64,000 nucleotides of DNA from Stenotrophomonas maltophilia (GTDB taxonomy: Bacteria > Pseudomonadota > Gammaproteobacteria > Xanthomonadales > Xanthomonadaceae), in contig NZ_CP037858.1 in assembly GCF_006974125.1 (NCBI RefSeq), positions 4,471,001 to 4,535,000 of the forward strand, written 5' to 3'. Numbering within the stretch: position 1 is the stretch's first letter; every line of letters begins with the position of its first letter. The notes under the pieces were generated by a model. The model searched no databases and was not told where the DNA came from. It was given only the letters and a program-made list of their open reading frames with translations. Position numbers and translations under genes: made by a program. This document shows, piece by piece, positions 1 to 8,345 of the stretch.

Positions 1-731
1 TGCTCCACGAAGCTGCGGATGCCGCCTTCGTAGTGGAAGTCGTCGCGGCGGCCGTCGCCACGCTCGTCAGCAAGAACGATCTTGACGCCGGAGTTCAGGA
101 ACGACAGTTCGCGCAGGCGGCGTGCCAGGATGTCGTAGTGGAATTCCACGTTGTCGTGGAAGGCAACGGTGGACGGCCAGAAGCGCACGGTGGTGCCGCG
201 CTTGGTGGTGGTTTCCAGCGTGGCCAGTGCGGTCACGGCGGCGCCGTCGCTGAATTCCTGCTGGTAGTGGAAGCCGTTCTGGAACACGTCCACCAGCAGC
301 TTCTGCGACAGCGCGTTGACCACGCTGACGCCGACGCCATGCAGGCCGCCCGAAACCTTGTAGCTGTTGTCGTCGAACTTGCCGCCTGCGTGCAGGACGG
401 TCATGACGACTTCGGCCGCAGACACTTCGCGACCGAGCTTGGCACTCATCTGTTCGTGCTTGCCGGTCGGGATACCACGGCCGTTGTCGGACACCGAAAC
501 CGAACCGTCAGCGTGGATCGTCACCGCGACATGGTCGGCGTGGCCGGCCAGCGCTTCGTCGATCGAGTTGTCGACGACCTCGAACACCATGTGGTGCAGA
601 CCGGTGCCGTCATGCACATCACCGATGTACATACCGGGACGCTTGCGGACAGCCTCCAGGCCTTCCAGGGCGGTAATGCTGTTGGCGTCGTAATTGCCGT
701 TGTTTGCCGGGGTGTTCTGTTCGTCGCTCAT
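1..731 (-). CDS. gyrB: DNA gyrase subunit B, N-terminal part (cut by window start)
   Basis: GyrB is the ATPase subunit of DNA gyrase, which introduces negative supercoils. Only the first 243 codons are in the window; the rest lies beyond base 1. The GHKL ATPase motifs are all present: VVDNSIDEA (the Asn/Glu region that binds Mg-ATP), DNGRGIP, and the glycine-rich [14 protein letters not shown]. The ATG at 729-731 starts [11 protein letters not shown]. It is the last gene of the leftward set dnaA-dnaN-recF-gyrB and has its own extended -10 promoter upstream. Identity is very secure. Confidence 0.97.
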   Translation of the reverse strand, partial: MSDEQNTPANNGNYDANSITALEGLEAVRKRPGMYIGDVHDGTGLHHMVFEVVDNSIDEALAGHADHVAVTIHADGSVSVSDNGRGIPTGKHEQMSAKLGREVSAAEVVMTVLHAGGKFDDNSYKVSGGLHGVGVSVVNALSQKLLVDVFQNGFHYQQEFSDGAAVTALATLETTTKRGTTVRFWPSTVAFHDNVEFHYDILARRLRELSFLNSGVKIVLADERGDGRRDDFHYEGGIRSFVE

Positions 732-805
732 TGCGCTTGCCGTAGGCTCCGCAGGTCGGCCACCGCTTGGAGCGATGCGCCGAGAATGAAAGGATTCCAA
801 CCCGA

Positions 806-815
806 ATTATACCAG
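806..815 (-). promoter_or_regulatory. gyrB promoter, extended -10 element
   Basis: Read on the minus strand the sequence is TGGTATAAT, a perfect -10 hexamer (806-811) preceded by the TGn of an extended -10 promoter. It lies 75 bases upstream of the gyrB start and inside the recF-gyrB gap. I see no good -35, which is normal for extended -10 promoters. It implies that gyrB can be transcribed independently of recF. Confidence 0.6.
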
Positions 816-843
816 CCGGGGTCGAGCGGCCCTGGTGTGCCCA

Positions 844-1938
844 CTATGGCACAGCCACGATCTGTGCATGTTCCACGTGGAACCGGGCGATCTGGGTCAA
901 TTCCTGCAGCGCCGCCGGAGTTTCGGTGGCGGTGATGAAGATCTGTGCTGGGCCATTGAGCAGGCGCTCCAGTACCCGCGCCTGGTGGGTGCGATCCAGC
1001 TCCGAAGCCAGATCATCCAGCGCGATCACCGGCCATTCGCCACGCTGTTCGGCATAGTCTTCGGCCTGCGCGAGCAGGCAGGCCAATGCCGTCAGCTTGG
1101 CCTGGCCCCGGGACAGCGCATCGCGACCAGGAATGCTCTGGAAATCCACACTCCAGTCCGCCCGGTGCGGGCCGACCGAGGTGTAGCCGGCCTGACGGTC
1201 GCGCTCGCGAGCCAGAAGCAGGGCATCGGCCAGCGGAAGTTCATGCCGCCGCCATCCAGGACTCAGTTCCAGTCCCTGGATGGCGAGTTGCGGTGCCAGG
1301 CTGGCGGCCAAGGCCACAGTGCGTTGCTGCAGACGCTCCAGGTAGTGCTGGCGGTGGCTGGTCAGTGGTTCTCCAGCCTCGGCCAGCTCGTGATCCCAGG
1401 TATCGAGCATCCGCGACGGCCCGCCCTGCTTGAGCAGGGCATTGCGCTGCTTCAGCGCCCGGGAGTAGCGGCGCCACAAGGACAGAAAGTCCGGTTCCAC
1501 GTGGAACAAGCCCCAATCGAGGAAGCGGCGGCGAGGTTCCCCACCACCACTGACCAATGCATGGCTCCCAGGCTCGAACGTCACCACGGCCAGCGCTGCG
1601 CAGAGATTGCCCAGTTGCGCGACATCTTCGCCGTCCAATCGCCCCTTCCAGTCCTGGCCACTGTGGCGCAGGCCAGCCTTTCGGCGGTGGGGCGAGTGAT
1701 CGGCACGCTGTTCGTCCCATTCCACGAAGATTTCCAACGCTTCCTGGCCCTGGCGCACCAATCCATCACGCACCCGGCCACGGAAGCTGCGTCCATAGGC
1801 CATCAGATGCAGGGCTTCCAGCACGCTGGTCTTGCCGGCACCGTTGTCGCCGGTCAGCAGGTTCAATCCCGGCTGGGGCGACAGGTCCACCGCACTGAAG
1901 CGACGCAGTTGGTGCAGGGCGAGGCGGCGGATAAGCAT
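844..1938 (-). CDS. recF: DNA replication and repair protein RecF
   Basis: RecF is an SMC-like ATPase that helps load RecA at single-strand gaps with RecO and RecR. The 364-residue protein starts with [14 protein letters not shown] and has the Walker A motif [14 protein letters not shown] near residue 30; the late [10 protein letters not shown] segment (about residue 310) is the Walker B/D-loop region. Length is normal for the family. Unlike many bacteria, recF does not abut dnaN but is separated from it by 993 bases. Two parS palindromes lie within the coding sequence, one near the middle and one close to the 3' end, where they encode the recurring peptide FHVE. Confidence 0.96.
   Translation of the reverse strand: MLIRRLALHQLRRFSAVDLSPQPGLNLLTGDNGAGKTSVLEALHLMAYGRSFRGRVRDGLVRQGQEALEIFVEWDEQRADHSPHRRKAGLRHSGQDWKGRLDGEDVAQLGNLCAALAVVTFEPGSHALVSGGGEPRRRFLDWGLFHVEPDFLSLWRRYSRALKQRNALLKQGGPSRMLDTWDHELAEAGEPLTSHRQHYLERLQQRTVALAASLAPQLAIQGLELSPGWRRHELPLADALLLARERDRQAGYTSVGPHRADWSVDFQSIPGRDALSRGQAKLTALACLLAQAEDYAEQRGEWPVIALDDLASELDRTHQARVLERLLNGPAQIFITATETPAALQELTQIARFHVEHAQIVAVP
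869..884. promoter_or_regulatory. parS site (inside 3' end of recF)
   Basis: TGTTCCACGTGGAACC, the same 16-mer I know as a Pseudomonas aeruginosa parS sequence. This is a ParB (Spo0J family) binding site for origin segregation. It overlaps recF codons that read FHVEH, so the coding sequence accommodates the site. Confidence 0.85.
1493..1508. promoter_or_regulatory. parS site (inside recF)
   Basis: GGTTCCACGTGGAACA, a 14-bp perfect palindromic core in the middle of recF, encoding FHVE in the RecF frame. It matches the parS consensus used by ParB of pseudomonads and xanthomonads. Confidence 0.85.
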
Positions 1939-2069
1939 GGGGCGCGAAAGACCATCCGCACGAGGCGGTACCGGGGCAGGGAATCCATCAGCTTACTGCA
2001 TCGGTCAAGCAGGACGCGCTGCGCCAGCTGCAACGCGGAGCAGAGAGCTCTGCGCGCCAGGCAATCGCA

Positions 2070-2085
2070 CGTTCCACGTGGCACC
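2070..2085. promoter_or_regulatory. Imperfect parS site
   Basis: CGTTCCACGTGGCACC: the CCACGTGG core and left arm match the neighbouring parS sites, with one mismatch in the right arm (GCAC instead of GAAC). It lies 132 bases upstream of the recF start. Binding may be weaker. Confidence 0.65.
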
Positions 2086-2318
2086 AGGGCATCCGCTTGA
2101 CCGCTTACAGGCCTGGACCTGGCCAGAATCCCTTCAATTCTGCTGAGGGCGGCAGGGCATCGACCCTCAGATTTCAACGATTTAAGGGCCTTTGTACAGC
2201 CATGAGTGCGCGCTTCGGCGGGGGGCGTTCGGATGACCCGGCGGATTCCTTCAAATCTGCGATCCAGTGTCCTGGAGGGTTCCACAGATTTCAAAGAATT
2301 CAGCCCCTTCGTTTCACG

Positions 2319-2410
2319 CTGTCCACAGCGGGTCTGTATGACTTATACACAAGGTATGGGCAATCTGTGGATAAAAAAGGCCTTTTCCCTGCCGCTTAAA
2401 ACTATCCACA
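2319..2410. promoter_or_regulatory. DnaA-box cluster in the dnaN-recF gap
   Basis: Four boxes in 92 bases: CTGTCCACA (2319-2327, two mismatches to TTATCCACA), TTATACACA (2343-2351, an R2-type box), TGTGGATAA (2366-2374, a perfect box on the minus strand) and CTATCCACA (2402-2410, one mismatch). A weaker TGTGGACAG follows at 2587-2595. An AT-rich stretch lies just to the right of the cluster. This could be an initiator-titrating site or part of the origin. Confidence 0.6.
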
Positions 2411-2855
2411 GGTTCCCCCCCAGCCTGAGGGGCCTCTATACAGGGGGTTTCAGCCGTATAAATTTGTTTTAAATCATGCAGATAGCTGGTTTTTCCACGA
2501 GATCTGGCCCTACCATCACCACCATGCTTTAGATTTATACCCAGATTTAGAAGCTAGGCTCGGCCCGTTCTGCCCCGAATCAGCCCTGTGGACAGACGCG
2601 TTTGCAGAAGCAGCGGAGATCGCAGCATCAGTGGTGCCTCGCTTCGCCAATCCAGTCAGATCTGGCCGAATACACCCACGTTGAGAATCCAGGTACTGGC
2701 GTTTCCGATTGAATGTGATGCGTCAGCGAGCATTGGCCGCAATCGCGCTGGTCCCAACACCCGCCGTGAATCGTACTGAAGGCAGAGCGCTAGAAGGGGA
2801 CCAGCGATGAGGGGGACGTCCCTGCAAACGGATGCTGCTCAACACCCCGACCCAA

Positions 2856-2871
2856 TGCTCCACGTGGAACA
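2856..2871. promoter_or_regulatory. parS site
   Basis: TGCTCCACGTGGAACA, one mismatch in the left arm relative to the perfect palindrome. It touches the T-tract of the dnaN terminator, 60 bases beyond the dnaN stop codon. Confidence 0.78.
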
Positions 2872-2900
2872 AAAAAAAACGCCCGGGAAGATCCCGGGCG
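2871..2900 (-). terminator. Intrinsic terminator of dnaN
   Basis: On the minus strand a 9-bp GC stem (CGCCCGGGA / TCCCGGGCG, loop of three) is followed directly by nine T residues. It lies about 30 bases after the dnaN stop and should end dnaA-dnaN transcription before recF. It is squeezed between two parS sites. Confidence 0.9.
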
Positions 2901-2906
2901 TCGTTC

Positions 2907-2922
2907 GGTTCCACGTGGAACC
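2907..2922. promoter_or_regulatory. parS site (perfect palindrome)
   Basis: GGTTCCACGTGGAACC, a perfect 16-base palindrome directly after the dnaN stop codon. Together with the site at 2856-2871 it forms a pair about 51 bases apart centre to centre, with the dnaN terminator hairpin between them. Confidence 0.87.
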
Positions 2923-2931
2923 GCGCTGCTG

Positions 2932-4032
2932 TCAGAGGCGCAGCGGCATGACCACGTGACGCGACTTCTCGCTGCTGGATTCACGCACCAGCGCGGAGGA
3001 GTTGGAGTCGCGCAGCTGGATGATGACTTCCTCGTCGCGCAGCGCGGACAGCGCATCCAGCAGGTAGTTCACATTGAAGCCAATGGCCAGATCGCTGACC
3101 GTGGTGTCGGCCTCGATCTCTTCCTGGGCTTCTTCCTGCTCCGGGTTATGCGCACTGATCTTCAGGTTGCCCGGCGAGACTTCCACGCGGATGCCGCGGT
3201 ACTTCTCGTTGGACAGGATCGCGGCACGCTGCAGCGAGGCACGCAGGGCTTCGCGATCCACCTTCACTTCACGGTCGGCACCGATCGGAATCACTGCTTC
3301 GTAATCCGGGAAGCGACCGTCGATCAGCTTCGAGGTGAAGGTGACATCGTCGCGCTTCACGCGGACATGGCTGCGGCCGACTTCCAGCTCGATCTCGCGA
3401 TCGCCGCTTTCCAGCAGGCGCTGCAGCTCGGTCACGCCCTTGCGCGGCACGATGATCTGGCGCTTGGAACCGCTGGGCTTGGCCAGGTCGGTTTCGCACA
3501 GGGCCAGGCGATGGCCGTCGGTGGCAACAGTGCGCAGGGCATCGCCGCGCAGATCGAACAGCAGGCCGTTGAGGTAGTAGCGCACGTCCTGCTGGGCCAT
3601 CGCGAACGCGGTGCGTTCGATCAGTTCCTTCAGGGTCGCTTCGCCGATGGCCACGCGCTCAGTGGCTTCCACTTCGTCCACCGACGGGAAGTCGTTGGAA
3701 GGCAGGGTGGCCAGGGTGAAGCGGCTGCGGCCGGCCTGCACGGTGATCTTGTCACCGGTCTGCGAGACGGTGATCCGGCTGCCGTCGGGCAGGGCGCGGA
3801 TGATCTCGAACAGCTTGCGGGCGGGAATGGTGGTTTCGCCGTCCTGGGCGTCTTCAACCGCGATCCGCGACACCATCTCCACTTCCAGGTCGGTACCGGT
3901 CAGCGACAGCTGGCCGTTCTGCACCTGGACCAGGAAATTGGCCAGAACCGGAAGGGTCTGGCGGCGTTCGACCACGTTGACGACCTGTGCCAACGGCTTG
4001 AGAAAGGCTTCGCGCTGCAGTGTGAAACGCAT
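2932..4032 (-). CDS. dnaN: DNA polymerase III sliding clamp (beta subunit)
   Basis: The beta clamp is a ring-shaped dimer that tethers DNA polymerase III and many repair proteins to DNA. The 366-residue protein begins MRFTLQREAFLKPLAQVVNVV and ends with the typical MPLRL motif; clamp segments such as TDLEVEM, ATDGHRLA and FNVNYLLDAL are clear. Length is exactly that of the family. It follows dnaA by a 275-base gap that contains two perfect DnaA boxes, which suggests DnaA control of dnaN expression. Confidence 0.98.
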   Translation of the reverse strand: MRFTLQREAFLKPLAQVVNVVERRQTLPVLANFLVQVQNGQLSLTGTDLEVEMVSRIAVEDAQDGETTIPARKLFEIIRALPDGSRITVSQTGDKITVQAGRSRFTLATLPSNDFPSVDEVEATERVAIGEATLKELIERTAFAMAQQDVRYYLNGLLFDLRGDALRTVATDGHRLALCETDLAKPSGSKRQIIVPRKGVTELQRLLESGDREIELEVGRSHVRVKRDDVTFTSKLIDGRFPDYEAVIPIGADREVKVDREALRASLQRAAILSNEKYRGIRVEVSPGNLKISAHNPEQEEAQEEIEADTTVSDLAIGFNVNYLLDALSALRDEEVIIQLRDSNSSALVRESSSEKSRHVVMPLRL

Positions 4033-4307
4033 GTGGTTCCGTGCCCCTATGCTTTAAAAAATGTGGAATAAATCAAAAGCTTGGTGGTGCTGGTAGAGAC
4101 AGAATCGCTGGAAAACAACGCTAAGTCTTTGTAAATAAAAGAATTTCAGACCTCGAAACCCTCTGTATTACCGACCCCCAGAGGGTGGGGAAAGTTGTGG
4201 ATAAATTCAGCGCGATTTCAAACGCCATTTTTATCCACAACGTGTCCCGCGCTTGCTACCGGATTCTGCACCGTTTTGTGCGATGACGCCTCATCGGCAT
4301 CCGTGCA
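4033..4307. other. dnaA-dnaN intergenic region
   Basis: AT-rich next to dnaN (about 4040-4150) and holding two perfect DnaA boxes at 4196-4239. An inverted repeat ACCCTCTG ... CAGAGGGT (4158-4165 and 4179-4186, loop 13) has no T-tract and may be a weak attenuator or terminator after dnaA. No gene is seen. Confidence 0.6.
4196..4239. promoter_or_regulatory. Two convergent perfect DnaA boxes
   Basis: TGTGGATAA at 4196-4204 (minus-strand box) and TTATCCACA at 4231-4239 (plus-strand box), both exact matches to the consensus, facing each other with 26 bases between them. They sit downstream of dnaA and upstream of dnaN and may act in initiation or in autoregulation of the operon. Confidence 0.8.
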
Positions 4308-5639
4308 TCATTCGCTCAGCTTCCGGATCAGCTTGTCCCAGTCCTCGCGGAGCTTGCCGTCGGTTTCCATCAGGGTGCGGATCTGGCGGCAGGCATGCAG
4401 CACCGTGGTGTGATCGCGACCGGCAAAGGCGTCGCCGATCTCGGGCAGGCTGTGCTCGGTCAGTTCCTTGGTCAGGGCCATGGCGACCTGGCGGGGGCGG
4501 GCCAGCGAGCGGGTCCGACGCTTCGACAGCAGATCCTTGATCTGCAGGCCGTAGTAGTCGGCAACGGTTTTCTGGATGTTGGGAATGCTGATCGCCTGCT
4601 GCTGGGCGCGCAGCAGATCGCGCAGGGTTTCCTGGGCGAATTCGGTGGTGATCGCGCGGCCGGTGAAATTGGCGCGGGCGGTCAGCGTATTGAGCGCGCC
4701 CTCGAGGTCGCGCACGTTGGAGCGCATCTTCTTGGCGATCAGGAACGCAACATCATCGGGAATCTCGGCACCGCGCTCGCGCGCCTTGGCCAGCACGATC
4801 GCGGCGCGGGTCTCGAAGTCCGGCGGTTCGATCGCGACCGACAGGCCCCAGGCAAGCCGCGACTTCAGGCGCGCTTCCAGGCCCTCGACTTCGCGCGGAT
4901 AGCGGTCACAGGTCAGGATGATCTGCTGCTTGCCATCGAACAACGCGTTGAAGGTGTGGAAGAACTCTTCCTGGGTGCGGTCCTTGCCGGCGAAGAACTG
5001 GATGTCATCGATCAACAGCGCGTCCACCTGCTGGAACTGGCGCTTGAACTGATCCATGGTCTTTTCCTGAAGGGCCCGGATCATCGCGCTGAAGAACTGT
5101 TCCGAACGCAGGTACAGCACCTTCGCGCCCGGATTGGCCTGGCGCATGGCGTTGCCGGCGGCGAACATCAGGTGGGTCTTGCCCAGGCCGGTGCCTCCGT
5201 ACAGCAGCAGCGGGTTGTGCGCGCGGTCGCCCGGCTTCTGCGCCGCCTGGAACGCGGCGGCCAGGCCCAGCTGATTGCTGCGGCCTTCAACGAAGTTGGC
5301 GAACGTGTAGTGATTGTCCAGGTTGCCGGCAAACGGCACCTGCGGTTCGCTGGACACATGCGCCGATGGCGTGGAAACCGGCGCGTTCTGCGCCTCCACA
5401 GGGCGCGGGCGCGAGCCGATTTCAAGGAAAACGTCGCTGAAACCGGCGAAATGCGCCAGCAGTTCGCGGATCCGGGCCAGATACAGCTCGCGGACCTGGT
5501 CGACGATGAAGGCATTCGGTGCATACAGCACCAGGCTGTCCACGCGCAGATCGGCCTGCAGCGGCTTCAACCAGGTATGAACGTCTTCCGGCGGGAACTC
5601 CGCTTCGAGGCGCTCGAGACTACGGGACCAAGCATCCAT
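4308..5639 (-). CDS. dnaA: Chromosomal replication initiator DnaA
   Basis: DnaA is the AAA+ initiator that binds DnaA boxes and opens oriC. The 443-residue protein starting at the ATG ([16 protein letters not shown]) has domain I, a proline/alanine linker, the Walker A motif [12 protein letters not shown] at about residue 145, Walker [10 protein letters not shown], and the C-terminal DnaA signature [16 protein letters not shown] two codons upstream (5643-5645) could also serve, but the ATG matches Xanthomonas DnaA starts as I recall them. Transcription is leftward, away from the putative oriC. Confidence 0.97.
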   Translation of the reverse strand: MDAWSRSLERLEAEFPPEDVHTWLKPLQADLRVDSLVLYAPNAFIVDQVRELYLARIRELLAHFAGFSDVFLEIGSRPRPVEAQNAPVSTPSAHVSSEPQVPFAGNLDNHYTFANFVEGRSNQLGLAAAFQAAQKPGDRAHNPLLLYGGTGLGKTHLMFAAGNAMRQANPGAKVLYLRSEQFFSAMIRALQEKTMDQFKRQFQQVDALLIDDIQFFAGKDRTQEEFFHTFNALFDGKQQIILTCDRYPREVEGLEARLKSRLAWGLSVAIEPPDFETRAAIVLAKARERGAEIPDDVAFLIAKKMRSNVRDLEGALNTLTARANFTGRAITTEFAQETLRDLLRAQQQAISIPNIQKTVADYYGLQIKDLLSKRRTRSLARPRQVAMALTKELTEHSLPEIGDAFAGRDHTTVLHACRQIRTLMETDGKLREDWDKLIRKLSE

Positions 5640-5764
5640 CAGCAATAATCGTCCGGTGGCCGGGGCATGGACGCGACAAGGCGCCCAAACACAGGCCGGA
5701 AAGGGGGGAAATGGATGGCTCAGACTACCACCGAGCGCCCGCCTTCGGAATGCTTGTCCCCTAC

Positions 5765-5796
5765 TTATTCACAAAAACATCCACAGCTATTGCACA
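5765..5796. promoter_or_regulatory. DnaA boxes near rpmH/dnaA
   Basis: TTATTCACA (5765-5773) fits the TTATNCACA consensus; ACATCCACA (5777-5785) and TATTGCACA (5788-5796) each have two mismatches. They are in direct tandem array 11-12 bases apart, about one helical turn, which favours cooperative DnaA binding. Confidence 0.6.
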
Positions 5797-5825
5797 GCCC
5801 AGTGAATTCGCGTAGCTGCCAGGGG

Positions 5826-5855
5826 TTGACTTGGGCCGGGGTACCTCTCTAGAAT
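5826..5855 (+). promoter_or_regulatory. rpmH promoter
   Basis: TTGACT (5826-5831) and TAGAAT (5850-5855) separated by 18 bases, a good sigma-70 promoter 39 bases upstream of the rpmH start codon. It should drive rpmH-rnpA-yidC. Confidence 0.75.
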
Positions 5856-5894
5856 TTCCGGTTCTTTCCGTCCCATTCATACGAGAGGCCCCCA

Positions 5895-6035
5895 ATGGCC
5901 ACGAAGCGCACCTACCAGCCCAGCAACCTCAAGCGTAAGCGCGACCACGGCTTCCGTGCCCGTATGAAGACCGCTGACGGCCGCAAGATCCTGTCGCGTC
6001 GCCGCGCCAAGGGCCGCAAAGTCCTGAGCGCCTGA
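5895..6035 (+). CDS. rpmH: 50S ribosomal protein L34
   Basis: L34 is a 46-residue, very basic protein of the large ribosomal subunit. The translation [16 protein letters not shown], then GFRARM and [14 protein letters not shown], covers the whole family signature. It is the first gene rightward of the origin and the start of the rpmH-rnpA-yidC operon. Confidence 0.98.
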   Translation: MATKRTYQPSNLKRKRDHGFRARMKTADGRKILSRRRAKGRKVLSA

Positions 6036-6040
6036 TTGCC

Positions 6041-6535
6041 ATGCCGCACATCGCGGCAGACGCAATCCCTTCGACAGTGAATACTGCAGACCCGCGCAAG
6101 CGATTCCCTCGCTCTGCGCGGGTTCGCACGCGTGCCGAATATTCAACGGTCTTCAACGGCGCCCGCCGTGTGTCCGATCCGCTGATGACCCTGCACTGGC
6201 TGCCGGCTGACCGGCCGGCCAGGCTGGGTCTGGCGGTTTCCCGCAAGGTTGATCCGAACGCCGTCGGGCGTAACCGGATCAAGCGCGTCCTGCGCGACAT
6301 CCTGCGTCAGACACGTACCGACATCCAGCCAGGCGACTTTGTCGTCGTGGCTCGTAGTGCTGCGCGTTCCGCCAGCAACGACGAGATCCGCCAGGCCTTC
6401 CTGCGCCTGCTGCGTCGCCTGCGTGCATTGCCCACGCCGGGCGTGGACGGCACAATGCCGCCGCCTGATGGCATCGCAACTCCTTCTTTGACCGAGCCGG
6501 CATCGCGTCCCGGCCCCGCCGAGCCTGTCCGCTGA
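6041..6535 (+). CDS. rnpA: Ribonuclease P protein component
   Basis: RnpA is the protein cofactor of RNase P, which matures tRNA 5' ends. The family motif RNRIKR ([11 protein letters not shown]) and the [15 protein letters not shown]-terminal segment are clear. The frame opens at an ATG at 6041 just after rpmH; a GTG at 6077 ([13 protein letters not shown]) is an equally plausible start. The C-terminal tail after about residue 130 is proline-rich and longer than in many RnpA proteins. Its stop overlaps the yidC start (TGATG), leaving no room for yidD. Confidence 0.95.
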   Translation: MPHIAADAIPSTVNTADPRKRFPRSARVRTRAEYSTVFNGARRVSDPLMTLHWLPADRPARLGLAVSRKVDPNAVGRNRIKRVLRDILRQTRTDIQPGDFVVVARSAARSASNDEIRQAFLRLLRRLRALPTPGVDGTMPPPDGIATPSLTEPASRPGPAEPVR

Positions 6536-8250
6536 TGAACCAGACCCGCGTATTCCTCATTTTTGCCTGGCTGATGGTGGCCGTGCTGCTGTGGATGGAG
6601 TGGAGCCGTGAAAAGGCTGCTCCGACCCCGGCACCGACGACCACGTCGGCCCCGGCCGCCGCACAGAGTGTTCCGGGCGCGACCCCGGGCGCCATCCCCA
6701 GTGCCCAGGTGCCGGGCGCCCCGGGCCAGGCTGCCGTGCAGGCCCAGGCCAGCGCCACCCCGGCCAGCCAGCGCGTGACCGTCACCACCGACGTGCTGCG
6801 CCTGGTGCTCGACGGCGGCCGCGTGCTGGACGCCGAGCTGCTGCAGTTCCCGCAGACCAAGGACGAAGGCAGCCCGCCGGTCCGCCTGCTGACCGAAGAC
6901 CCCGCGCACCCGTACAGCGCGATCAGCGGCTGGGCCAGCGAAGACAAGAACACCCCGGTGCCGGGTGCCGACGGCTTCAAGCTGGTCGGCGACACCAAGG
7001 ACTTCGTGCTGGCCAAGGGCCAGAACGAGCTGCAGATCCCGTTCGTGTGGACCGCCGACAACGGCGTGACCATCAAGCGCACCCTGACCGTCTCGCGCAA
7101 CGAGTACGCCGTGCGCTTCAAGGACGAAGTCAGCAACGCTGGCGCCGCCCCGTGGAACGGCTACGTCTACCGCACCCTGGACCGCACCCCGACCATCCTG
7201 TCGCGGAGCATGACCAACCCGGATTCGTTCAGTTTCAACGGTGCCACCTGGTACGACAACGACAAGAAGTACCAGCGTCGTGCGTTCAAGGACTACCTGG
7301 AAGACGGCACGCTGAACCAGAACATCACCGGTGGCTGGCTGGCGATGCTGCAGCACCACTTCTTCACCGCCTGGATCCCGCAGAAGGACCAGACCGCGCA
7401 CTACGTGCTGTCGCAGGTGGCCGGTCGTGACCTGATCGAAGCGCGTGGCCCGGCCTTCACCGTGGCCCCGGGCCAGTCCACCAGCACCGAAGCCCGCCTG
7501 TGGGTTGGCCCGAAGCTGGTCAACCTGATCGCCAAGGAAGACGTGCCGGGCCTGGACCGCGTGGTCGACTACAGCCGCTTCTCGATGATGGCGGTGATCG
7601 GCCAGGGCCTGTTCTGGGTGCTGAACCAGGTGCACAAGCTGGTCGGCAACTGGGGCTGGGCGATTGTCGGCCTGGTGGTGCTGCTGAAGCTGGTGCTGTA
7701 CCCGCTGTCGGCCGTGCAGTACAAGAGCGGCGCCAAGATGCGTCGCTTCCAGCCGCGCATCGCGCAGTTGAAGGAACGCTACGGCGATGACCGCCAGAAG
7801 TTCCAGACCGCGATGATGGAGCTGTACAAGAAGGAAAAGATCAATCCGATGGGCGGCTGCCTGCCGATCCTCATCCAGATGCCGATCTTCTTCGCCCTGT
7901 ACTGGGTGCTGGTCGAGTCGGTCGAACTGCGCCAGGCGCCGTGGCTGGGCTGGATCCAGGACCTGACCGCACGCGACCCGTACTTCATCCTGCCGGTGAT
8001 CAACGTGGCGGTGATGTGGTTCACCCAGAAGCTCACCCCGGCACCGGGCATGGACCCGATGCAGCAGAAGATGATGCAGTTCATGCCGCTGGTGTTCGGC
8101 GTCATGATGGCCTTCATGCCGTCCGGCCTGGTCCTGTACTGGGTGGTCAACGGCGGCCTGGGCCTGCTGCAGCAGTGGTGGATGACCAAGCGCCATGGCG
8201 GCGAGCCGGTCCCGGCCACCACCGCCCCGGCTCCGGTCAAGAAGAAATAA
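6535..8250 (+). CDS. yidC: Membrane protein insertase YidC
   Basis: YidC inserts and folds inner-membrane proteins alone or with SecYEG. The 571-residue protein has an N-terminal membrane anchor (residues 4-22), an Ala/Pro-rich linker, the large periplasmic beta-sandwich domain (about 80-345), and the conserved C-terminal transmembrane core with [20 protein letters not shown] and [18 protein letters not shown]. The C-terminus ends in KKK. It overlaps rnpA by one base and is followed by a strong bidirectional terminator. Confidence 0.97.
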   Translation: MNQTRVFLIFAWLMVAVLLWMEWSREKAAPTPAPTTTSAPAAAQSVPGATPGAIPSAQVPGAPGQAAVQAQASATPASQRVTVTTDVLRLVLDGGRVLDAELLQFPQTKDEGSPPVRLLTEDPAHPYSAISGWASEDKNTPVPGADGFKLVGDTKDFVLAKGQNELQIPFVWTADNGVTIKRTLTVSRNEYAVRFKDEVSNAGAAPWNGYVYRTLDRTPTILSRSMTNPDSFSFNGATWYDNDKKYQRRAFKDYLEDGTLNQNITGGWLAMLQHHFFTAWIPQKDQTAHYVLSQVAGRDLIEARGPAFTVAPGQSTSTEARLWVGPKLVNLIAKEDVPGLDRVVDYSRFSMMAVIGQGLFWVLNQVHKLVGNWGWAIVGLVVLLKLVLYPLSAVQYKSGAKMRRFQPRIAQLKERYGDDRQKFQTAMMELYKKEKINPMGGCLPILIQMPIFFALYWVLVESVELRQAPWLGWIQDLTARDPYFILPVINVAVMWFTQKLTPAPGMDPMQQKMMQFMPLVFGVMMAFMPSGLVLYWVVNGGLGLLQQWWMTKRHGGEPVPATTAPAPVKKK

Positions 8251-8265
8251 TCCCGACCGACCCGC

Positions 8266-8291
8266 AAAAGCCCGCCGCAAGGCGGGCTTTT
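8266..8291. terminator. Terminator after yidC
   Basis: AAAAGCCCGCC, a GCAA loop, then GGCGGGCTTTT: a perfect 11-bp stem-loop with A and T runs on both sides. It ends the rpmH-rnpA-yidC transcript, so the next gene at 8346 needs its own promoter. Confidence 0.9.
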
Positions 8292-8345
8292 CGCATGCGG
8301 CGTTAGAATTCCCCGGACACCGTTCCTCCCACTTCCGAGTCCGCC

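Larger units (their letters stand above)
1939..2931. other. Long dnaN-recF intergenic region (993 bases)
   Basis: No convincing gene is present on either strand; the short open frames have no recognisable product and none carries a supported start. The region holds three parS or parS-like sites (2070-2085, 2856-2871, 2907-2922), a cluster of DnaA boxes (2319-2410), an AT-rich patch at about 2450-2480 and 2527-2552, and the dnaN terminator (2871-2900). This content suggests a segregation or initiation-control region rather than an eroded gene. Confidence 0.7.
5640..5894. other. rpmH-dnaA intergenic region, presumptive oriC
   Basis: A 255-base gap where leftward (dnaA) and rightward (rpmH) transcription diverge. 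It contains DnaA-box-like sequences (5765-5796) and the rpmH promoter. The corresponding interval was reported as oriC in Xanthomonas campestris (thdF-orf900-yidC-rnpA-rpmH-oriC-dnaA-dnaN-recF-gyrB). Boxes are fewer and weaker here than in the other two gaps, so the exact origin remains an inference. Confidence 0.6.

Noticed and set aside
2206..2472. Possible 88-codon gene in the dnaN-recF gap
   Set aside because: No recognisable product or ribosome site, and it overlaps the DnaA-box cluster. Other short frames in the gap were rejected for the same reasons.
5643..5645. TTG as dnaA start
   Set aside because: The in-frame ATG at 5637-5639 gives the usual MDAW start; TTG would add only two residues.
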